A DNA stretch of 61,256 nt from Epilithonimonas mollis. Lineage in GTDB: Bacteria > Bacteroidota > Bacteroidia > Flavobacteriales > Weeksellaceae. The position numbers and the translations under genes are program-made. The stretch's first letter is position 1, and every line of letters begins with the position of its first letter. The notes beneath the pieces were generated by a model that saw only the letters and a list, made by a program, of their open reading frames with translations, was not told the origin of the DNA and made no database searches. Shown here piece after piece: positions 28,754 through 34,331 of this stretch. The stretch covers positions 1-61,256 of the forward strand of contig NZ_FRAM01000006.1 in the NCBI RefSeq assembly GCF_900142325.1, given 5' to 3'.

Positions 28754-29107
28754 TTAGTTTTTGAGTGTTGTTACCATCTTTTCATAATCAGCTAACAAAG
28801 ATTTTTTATTAATTAAAGCTTTGTTATACAATTCATTAAGAACATTATTGTCAAAACATTCATCATTTAAAATATTTTCGACATAGGCAAAAGATACTCT
28901 TAACTTCTTTGCCACTTCCGAAACATCCTGACGGCTTAAGTATTTTTTAATTAATTGTAGATGTTCATTTTTAGAAGTACTGTCTGATAATTTATTTAAT
29001 AATTTACTTATCAAATCTAACTGACGTTCAAAAAGATTCTGATAAAATTCAGATTGTCCTTTCCAGAATTCTTTATCTTTTTGTAAACTTTTAATTTGCT
29101 CTTCCAT
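28754..29107 (-). CDS. Coiled-coil protein sharing a domain with the antirepressor
   Basis: A 117-residue protein from the ATG at 29107 (MEEQIKSLQKDKEFWKGQSE). The first ~55 residues form a coiled coil. The C-terminal part (SRQDVSEVAKKLRVSFAYVE ... LYNKALINKKSLLADYEKMV) is paralogous to the end of the antirepressor just downstream and looks like a DNA-binding helix-turn-helix. The ORF opens at 29128, but ATG 29107 directly follows the stop of the gene upstream (TAGCATG), which fits tight coupling. Confidence 0.6.
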   Translation of the reverse strand: MEEQIKSLQKDKEFWKGQSEFYQNLFERQLDLISKLLNKLSDSTSKNEHLQLIKKYLSRQDVSEVAKKLRVSFAYVENILNDECFDNNVLNELYNKALINKKSLLADYEKMVTTLKN

Positions 29108-29108
29108 G

Positions 29109-29285
29109 CTATTGTTTGCAATTTTCAATTTGTTCCTTTAATAGTTCTGCCGATCTCTGGCGGATTTTCTTTGCCTTTTCAGAATTGAACACAAAATCTA
29201 AACTCATGGTAACTGTTTGTAAAGTGCAATTAAATTCATCTTTGATTTTATGTTTCAATTCGGGGTGTAGTAATATTTTTTTCAT
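29109..29285 (-). CDS. 58-residue early prophage protein
   Basis: A short ORF, MKKILLHPELKHKIKDEFNC to a stop at 29109, in the position of a Cro-like early gene: first on the minus strand, divergent from the repressor at 29350. VTMSLDFVFNSEKAKKIRQR suggests a small helical protein, possibly DNA binding. The pattern of a short protein ending RQRSAELLKEQIENCKQ occurs in Bacteroidota prophages, by memory. Its stop is followed by the next start after one base. Confidence 0.6.
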   Translation of the reverse strand: MKKILLHPELKHKIKDEFNCTLQTVTMSLDFVFNSEKAKKIRQRSAELLKEQIENCKQ

Positions 29286-29318
29286 TACTTTGTCTCGTTA
29301 AATTTCTAAAGCAAATAT

Positions 29319-29363
29319 ATGAGAGAAATCTCTATTAAAACAAATTTTTATGAGAGAAATTTC
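29319..29363. promoter_or_regulatory. Duplicated operator overlapping the repressor start
   Basis: ATGAGAGAAATCTCTATT at 29319 is repeated as ATGAGAGAAATTTCAATT at 29350, where it is also the start of the repressor gene (M-R-E-I-S-I). The core AGAGAAATCTCT is a near-palindrome of 5-bp arms. A related word, GAGATTTCTCTC, occurs inside the gene near 29490. This is the expected layout for repressor binding at the divergent prophage promoters. Confidence 0.6.
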
Positions 29364-29757
29364 AATTTTAAAGGAAAAAATTTTACAATATATTGAATAT
29401 AAAGGAGTTACGAAATATGAATTTTATAAAAACACTGGTGTTTCAAATGGCGTTTTGTCACAAAAAAGCGGTTTATCTGAAGAAAATTTATTGAGATTTC
29501 TCTCGTACTACAAAGACGTTAATCTTGATTGGTTATTTTCCGACAAAGGTCCTATGCTTAAAGAACATAAGAAAGGGAGTATAAGCCAAAATATTACAGG
29601 AGATGGTAATACACAATCAGGTTACGGTAGCATCATTACAGGAGATAATAAAAAGCTTGTAAAAGAATTACAAAAGAAATTGGATAAATGTGAGGGCGAG
29701 TTAAAAGAAAAGGATAAGACTATAAGTCAATTAGTAAATCTAATGAGTTCAAAATGA
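29350..29757 (+). CDS. Prophage repressor-like protein (HTH)
   Basis: A 135-residue protein. Residues 1-70 are an XRE/CI-like helix-turn-helix domain (KEKILQYIEYKGVTKYEFYK ... VNLDWLFSDKGPML), the common Bacteroidota phage repressor form. A glycine-rich link with SQNITGDGNTQSGYGS follows, then a coiled coil (LVKELQKKLDKCEGELKEKD), probably for oligomers. It is divergent from the early lytic-type genes and its start lies inside an operator-like repeat. No S24 peptidase domain is present, so it would be released by the antirepressor rather than by RecA. Confidence 0.75.
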   Translation: MREISILKEKILQYIEYKGVTKYEFYKNTGVSNGVLSQKSGLSEENLLRFLSYYKDVNLDWLFSDKGPMLKEHKKGSISQNITGDGNTQSGYGSIITGDNKKLVKELQKKLDKCEGELKEKDKTISQLVNLMSSK

Positions 29758-30311
29758 AAGAAATAGAACAAAATATTACAGGTAGTAACAATTTACAAGT
29801 AGCCGTAAATAATGGGAAAATTGTTAATACAAAACAGTTTAAAAACATTATAGAAGTAGTACACGACCCAAGTACACATATAACAGTTAACCAGGCGTAC
29901 GAAATAAAGCAGAAAATAACGGATATTGCTTCAATGGTTGCTACAAATCAAAGCGACAAAGCTTCTGCATTTAAAAGAGAATACATAGCGTTTGGAAAAC
30001 AGTTTAAAATACCTAAATATAACTTACTTCCAGCGGAACAGTTTGACGATGCTATTTTGTGGCTTAACAAAAGAACCGCATATCACGGCAAAAAAAATCT
30101 AAGACAAGGCAATACAGATGAGTGGAGAAAAAAGCAATATACAGCCATTTATGCCCGTATCAAATCGCTAAATATGACTAAAGAAGACTTGCTTATATTT
30201 GCCGAGCAGAAACTCGCTTTAAAGTCAAATTTGGAATCAATAAAAGATTTAAGCGATACACGTCTGCAAAAGTTATACAAATACATCATTGCTATAAAAC
30301 CAAAAGCATAA
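29754..30311 (+). CDS. ORF6C-domain prophage protein
   Basis: A 185-residue protein that starts within the ATGA at the end of the repressor gene. It begins with EQNITGSNNLQVAVNNGK, which resembles the QNITGDGN link of the repressor, and its main domain (~60-180) fits ORF6C: FKREYIAFGKQFKIPKYNLL and later FDDAILWLNKR. ORF6C often accompanies antirepressors and is thought to bind DNA. The shared QNITG motif suggests the two proteins interact or arose together. Confidence 0.7.
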   Translation: MKEIEQNITGSNNLQVAVNNGKIVNTKQFKNIIEVVHDPSTHITVNQAYEIKQKITDIASMVATNQSDKASAFKREYIAFGKQFKIPKYNLLPAEQFDDAILWLNKRTAYHGKKNLRQGNTDEWRKKQYTAIYARIKSLNMTKEDLLIFAEQKLALKSNLESIKDLSDTRLQKLYKYIIAIKPKA

Positions 30312-30433
30312 AAAAAGTTATCATTTTTTTTGATAACATCAATGATAACTTTTTTGATACTTAACCAAAGGTTGAAAAAAAGTTATCATTTTTAAATGGG
30401 GCTAATTTAAAACTGTAAAAAAAAGTTACCATT
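30311..30433. repeat. Cluster of AAAAAGTTATCAT repeats and hairpin
   Basis: AAAAAAGTTATCAT at 30311 pairs with ATGATAACTTTTTT at 30342 to form a strong hairpin at the end of the ORF6C gene, which can act as a bidirectional terminator. Two more direct copies follow, at 30375 (exact) and 30417 (GTTACC). The stretch to 30641 has no gene; it also holds ATGATGATA words near 30590-30615. Confidence 0.65.
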
Positions 30434-30641
30434 AAAAATTTTAATAGCACACTCAGAAACGCTAATCATCATTTCTACTTAAATACCCAAATAAGAGGCT
30501 TTAAAGCGGTTTTTTTGACAAAACTAATTAATATAAAATTCTCATAATAACATCCTAAATTAACATATCATCATTTTTGAATGCTAGAAATGATGATATT
30601 ATAACTATAAAATGATGATAAATTATGTTGTTTATATCGTT

Positions 30642-31373
30642 TTAGCCTTTACTTTTGGAATTACCGTTAAAGGGTTGTTGTAGTAGCTGGTGAAGATCAT
30701 ATGGATGTCTTATTTTATTTTTAAAATCCTGAATAGGATTTTCTGTATATGAAAATTTAACCAGGCTCATGATTTTTTCACAAATAGTTCTTGAAGGTTC
30801 AAGTACATTCATTTCGAATGCCTGTATTTCAAAATTGTTTACAGTCTCAAGCTGGTTTTCTCTTTCTAGTGTTTCTCCGATAAGTGATTGGATTTTCCTT
30901 TTGCTAAAGGGTTCATGATTTCCCAACCAGCTTGATTCTAATACGATAAAATCTCTGACTTGTCCAAAGTCGCCTTTAAATAGCTTAGTATAGGAATGAG
31001 CTGTTTTTCTATTCATTCCCATTTTTCTAGTTATTCCATCAATTTCAATTTCTGGAAGTTCATCCTCAATTGCTAGACTGACTTCTTTAAGTTTAGCTTT
31101 CATTCTACTATCTGTTTCATTTTCGTTTCTTAGGATAACTAAATCTATATCTTCTGAAAATCTTTCTATTAACTTGTAGCATTTAGAAAGTGCAGTGCCA
31201 CCTTTGAATACGACATATTTTCCAATATTATTAAGATTGATTTTATATAAAGCCAATGTGACCCAGTAATCCTTTTCTACATAAATTGAGCGTATCTTCA
31301 ATTTATCAGCTGTGAATCGTATAGCTTGTTCAAATAATTTTTTATTGTGATGTAAGTTCATATTAGATTCCAT
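30642..31373 (-). CDS. AbiEii-type nucleotidyltransferase toxin
   Basis: A 243-residue protein of the AbiEii/AbiGii family (type IV or bacteriostatic toxin, a nucleotidyltransferase that disables host RNA such as tRNA). The active-site pattern is present: VEKDYW with K34, FKGGTALSK at 57-64, and the acidic pair in SEDIDL at 73-78. It overlaps the antitoxin gene by 16 bases. The protein ends soon after HPYDLHQLLQQ, whereas relatives usually run another 40-90 residues, so the C-terminus may be shortened. Confidence 0.8.
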   Translation of the reverse strand: MESNMNLHHNKKLFEQAIRFTADKLKIRSIYVEKDYWVTLALYKINLNNIGKYVVFKGGTALSKCYKLIERFSEDIDLVILRNENETDSRMKAKLKEVSLAIEDELPEIEIDGITRKMGMNRKTAHSYTKLFKGDFGQVRDFIVLESSWLGNHEPFSKRKIQSLIGETLERENQLETVNNFEIQAFEMNVLEPSRTICEKIMSLVKFSYTENPIQDFKNKIRHPYDLHQLLQQPFNGNSKSKG

Positions 31374-32083
31374 TTTTTTGATTGTTCTAAAATATTTCCA
31401 ATTCCCATAAAATTATATTTTGTGATTGGATTCAGGGTTTTAAGAATACTGTTAGAATAGGTTTCCAAATGAAGTTCATCCAATAATGCTCCTAATAATG
31501 CTCGGGTAGAAGGTGGATACTTTTGAACCAGTCTTACCAATTGTTCTATATCTTTTATTTTATAATCAGAAGCTATAGATAGTAAACGTCCAATTGCTTT
31601 CTCATTTGAGGTGTCGGGAATTTTTTTAATGAATTTTAAACAATCTAGAAACTGTAAGTAGGGGATGTTTTCTTTGTTAATAACATTCGGTTGTTTGATG
31701 AAATTAATTATATATCTCTCTCTTCTTAAAAAGGGTCTTGTATTATTTTTTCCAATTTGTATGGTGTTGCTTACTTGAGACGTCAGACCCAAAGAATTGT
31801 AGATGCTATAACCGGTGAGATATCCAGTGATTTTATTATTTTCTTCTAGTAAATCTTTTACAATCTGATATTGATCTGGGAGTAATTCTCCAAATACAGT
31901 TGACTCTGGTTTATAAAATTTCCCCTTTGATATTTTTTTTATTTTGCCCTTTTCTGCTAATCTATTCAAAGCTTTTATAGCAGCTTCTTTGTTTTCCACC
32001 GATAGGGTAAAATCCTTATAGGTGAAAATATATCCCGTGGGTAATCTGTTAATCTTATCTTTAACTATATCAGATGTTTTCAT
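31358..32083 (-). CDS. AbiEi-like antitoxin (DUF6088)
   Basis: A 241-residue protein with an N-terminal winged helix (PTGYIFTYKDFTLSVENKEA ... LAEKGKIKKISKGKFYKP) and a C-terminal AbiEi-like region (GYLTGYSIYNSLGLTSQVSN). The family neutralises the AbiEii toxin and represses its own promoter. It is the first gene of the pair and ends inside the toxin start. An inverted repeat and a -7 box lie just ahead of it. Confidence 0.8.
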   Translation of the reverse strand: MKTSDIVKDKINRLPTGYIFTYKDFTLSVENKEAAIKALNRLAEKGKIKKISKGKFYKPESTVFGELLPDQYQIVKDLLEENNKITGYLTGYSIYNSLGLTSQVSNTIQIGKNNTRPFLRRERYIINFIKQPNVINKENIPYLQFLDCLKFIKKIPDTSNEKAIGRLLSIASDYKIKDIEQLVRLVQKYPPSTRALLGALLDELHLETYSNSILKTLNPITKYNFMGIGNILEQSKKWNLI

Positions 32084-32099
32084 CTATTAATATTTTTAA

Positions 32100-32143
32100 C
32101 AAATATAATAAAATGTCCAGTTATTTACTAAAAAAACTGGACA
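32100..32143 (-). promoter_or_regulatory. Promoter and operator of the AbiE pair
   Basis: On the minus strand, TATATTTG at 32107-32100 matches TAnnTTTG and lies 17 bases before the ATG at 32083. Just upstream is a perfect 9-bp inverted repeat, TGTCCAGTT (32114-32122) and AACTGGACA (32135-32143). AbiEi antitoxins are known to bind inverted repeats at their own promoter, so this is a good autoregulation site. Confidence 0.6.
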
Positions 32144-32170
32144 AAATTAATGGGTTATTTGGAGTTTATT

Positions 32171-32220
32171 GGTAGTCACCGTACCTTTGTAACGTTAGTT
32201 ACAAAGGTACGGTGACTACC
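32171..32220. repeat. Perfect 50-bp palindrome with 4-nt loop
   Basis: Two arms of 23 bp, 32171-32193 and 32198-32220, are exact complements around the loop GTTA. Each arm holds TACCTTTG, a full match to the -7 consensus TAnnTTTG, so both strands carry one. On the plus strand a TTTG at 32158-32161 lies 20 bases ahead of it, the usual -33 spacing. It sits between the end of the gene at 32232 and the AbiE promoter. It has no T-run, so it is not a standard terminator. Confidence 0.9.
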
Positions 32221-32231
32221 TAATCTTCTAC

Positions 32232-32831
32232 TTACTGGGCGATGAATTTTATAGAACTTACTATTTCAAAATCTGAAATCTTATAGTCATCATAAAAGAA
32301 AAGCCCATTAATATATCTCTTTATTGGATGGTATAAATCTTTAGGAAATAATCCATTTTGAATGGTCTTATAGTCATTGGCAACACTGAAGTATCCTCTG
32401 AATTTTCCTCTGCCATGTCTTAGAAAACCAATTCTGGTCAGATATCTTGTTATCTTATGTCTATTGAAATTAGGATCTTTATTATTGTCGGTAATTAAGA
32501 AATAGTCTTTAACATAAAATGTTCTAATATTACTTATTGCATTGCAACTATTATCTTTCCAAGTTTCTAAAGTAGGTTTCTGTATGTACGAAACATCATG
32601 AAGTTCACATTCTATTTTAATTACATCATTTAGACAAATGAAATAATCACCATCAACTAGTAAAGTTTTTTTGTGTAAGTAAATTCCAAATGCCATTTCG
32701 GAAATTTCTTTATCTGTATAATCAAGAATGTTTTTTGATTTTCCGTAAAGTTTATATGCTAATCCAGATGATTCAGAATTATTTTTAATTTTATCTAATT
32801 TAGATTTAGTTAGAATTTTGATTTCATTCAT
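32232..32831 (-). CDS. Hypothetical protein upstream of the AbiE pair
   Basis: A 199-residue soluble protein (MNEIKILTKSKLDKIKNNSE...). It contains HKITRYLTRIGFLRHGRGKF and YFSVANDYKTIQNGLFPKDL, which look folded, but I know no family. It is on the same strand as the AbiE pair, with the 50-bp palindrome between them. It may belong to the defence cluster; no motif shows a function. Confidence 0.6.
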   Translation of the reverse strand: MNEIKILTKSKLDKIKNNSESSGLAYKLYGKSKNILDYTDKEISEMAFGIYLHKKTLLVDGDYFICLNDVIKIECELHDVSYIQKPTLETWKDNSCNAISNIRTFYVKDYFLITDNNKDPNFNRHKITRYLTRIGFLRHGRGKFRGYFSVANDYKTIQNGLFPKDLYHPIKRYINGLFFYDDYKISDFEIVSSIKFIAQ

Positions 32832-33707
32832 AGTATATAGTTTTTAATTTTTAAATATAATGATTTATAGGCCAATTATTCATGAAGTATGTACTTCTAA
32901 AAAATATCTACTCATTGACATTTTTTTGATCATCTCTATTAATTTCTCCATTTAAATTAAATGTGAAATCTCTCTCATCATCAGTAGAGTAGTTATTAAA
33001 ATCCAAACTTTTGTCTGTATTTTTATAATAATTTGGTAACAAAAAAGTACAAATAGCATTTTAGGTTAATCACCATGATTTTTACTTCTCAACGTCTCAA
33101 ATTTTTCTAAAAAAGTTTTCTTATCAATGAAAAACGTAGTATTACGTAATGAGATTGGTGTAAGTAGATTGCTAATTTTTTTAGTAAAGTCTTCTGTGTC
33201 TTTATGTGTGACCAAAATCAAATTCATATTCTAGTTTTCCAATGCCAAAACAGTTCTCAAGCTTAATTGATAATAATTTCATGGATTTTTAATTAAAAGT
33301 TGACAAGCAATAATAGTGATTTTATTAATTGTAAAAATGAGGTTTACCGTAATCAAAACAATTATTCTTTTTTCAAAAATAATCTAAAATTATCAAAGTA
33401 CGCAAAATGATTGCGCACTTCAATAATATCTTTGTATTGTGAAAGTGAATAAGTTGCAAATACAAAAAAGGAGTTTGATATATTTTCAACTAAAAAATAC
33501 GGCTTAAACAACCAGTTGCATATAGGTCACTTTACAATAGCACTAAGCCATTGCTATAAAAACAAAATGATGAATATTATTTGTTATGGCTTCGGATAGT
33601 TCATATCCGTAATGGAAAGTCCAATGAACACATTAATATCTCCGGACACAAAATAAATGAGAGGTGACCGGCCTGGATGAAAGAAGCCAGAAGAAATATT
33701 TTATATT
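32832..33707. other. Decayed region between defence genes
   Basis: About 880 bases of broken frames. The minus strand holds gene pieces at 33066-33282 (listed separately) and a start-less 42-codon tail ending at 32908 (NYYKNTDKSLDFNNYSTDDE...). The plus strand near 33470-33600 has a short relic frame (KKYGLNNQLHIGHFTIALSH). This looks like the graveyard of one or more accessory genes. Confidence 0.5.
33066..33282 (-). pseudogene. Remnant of an AAA/ABC-type ATPase gene
   Basis: The minus strand at 33282 starts MKLLSIKLENCFGIGKLEYE, a typical beginning of RecF/OLD-like ATPases that leads into a Walker A motif, but the frame stops after 26 residues. An overlapping frame starting at 33227 reads MNLILVTHKDTEDFTKKISN and runs 53 residues; ILVTH resembles the switch-histidine strand near the end of such ATPases. 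One internal deletion joining the two ends of an ATPase gene would explain both. The second half of this reading is inference. Confidence 0.45.
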
Positions 33708-34022
33708 ATGAGTAAATTTTATGTTACAGCAATCAGAGAAGGAATTTATCCATCATTTATTACGCACGTTTTAGTGCATTCTCCATTATCGACAGGAAGA
33801 CTTACTAAAGGTCGCATTTTAACTAAAAACGAAGTGATTGCTTCGATGCATCTAGGGCATACTTATTCCACAGCAACTTATAATTACCTTCGTGGCTCGT
33901 GGTCTGAGGGTGCAAACATTGGAACTGTAAGAGTAGGCTCAGTGCTATATTTAAGAACTGATAAAGATTCTACAGCAAGAGACAACCTTGGAAACTTGTT
34001 GTTAATAGATGAACTCAGATAG
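33708..34022 (+). CDS. DUF3892 protein
   Basis: A 104-residue protein that fits DUF3892 along its whole length: YVTAIREGIYPSFITHVLVH, LTKNEVIASMHLGHTYSTAT and the end VGSVLYLRTDKDSTARDNLG. The domain is small, found in bacteria of many phyla, and of unknown function; it often travels on mobile DNA. It is monocistronic with a clear hairpin after it. No signal peptide. Confidence 0.8.
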   Translation: MSKFYVTAIREGIYPSFITHVLVHSPLSTGRLTKGRILTKNEVIASMHLGHTYSTATYNYLRGSWSEGANIGTVRVGSVLYLRTDKDSTARDNLGNLLLIDELR

Positions 34023-34044
34023 CAATCTGCGAAGTAAAATCAAT

Positions 34045-34072
34045 AGAAAAGGCAAATTATTTTGCCTTCTCT
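34045..34072 (+). terminator. Terminator after the DUF3892 gene
   Basis: A hairpin with arms AGAAAAGGCAAA and TTTGCCTTCTCT (one mismatch) and loop TTAT, 22 bases after the stop. The ~260 bases from here to the convergent STAND gene hold no gene, only a weaker AAACCT/AGGTTT inverted repeat near 34197-34217. Confidence 0.75.
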
Positions 34073-34331
34073 ATTTACAATCCATCTGGAACACTAATAG
34101 ATTAATTTTCAAATTATCTGAAACTTCAGGCACTTAACTTAGCCAAAAAATTTACTCAGTTGAGGATATTTTTTACTATTCCCATAATCAACAAAAAAAC
34201 CTAATCTTGTCAGGTTTCTTATTGTATTGTACTGTTAGAGTATAAAGACCTCAAAGAAATTATATAGCTAATAATAACTTTTCATCATGCCATAAGCATA
34301 ATTTTTAAAATCATCGAAACATATTCTTTTT

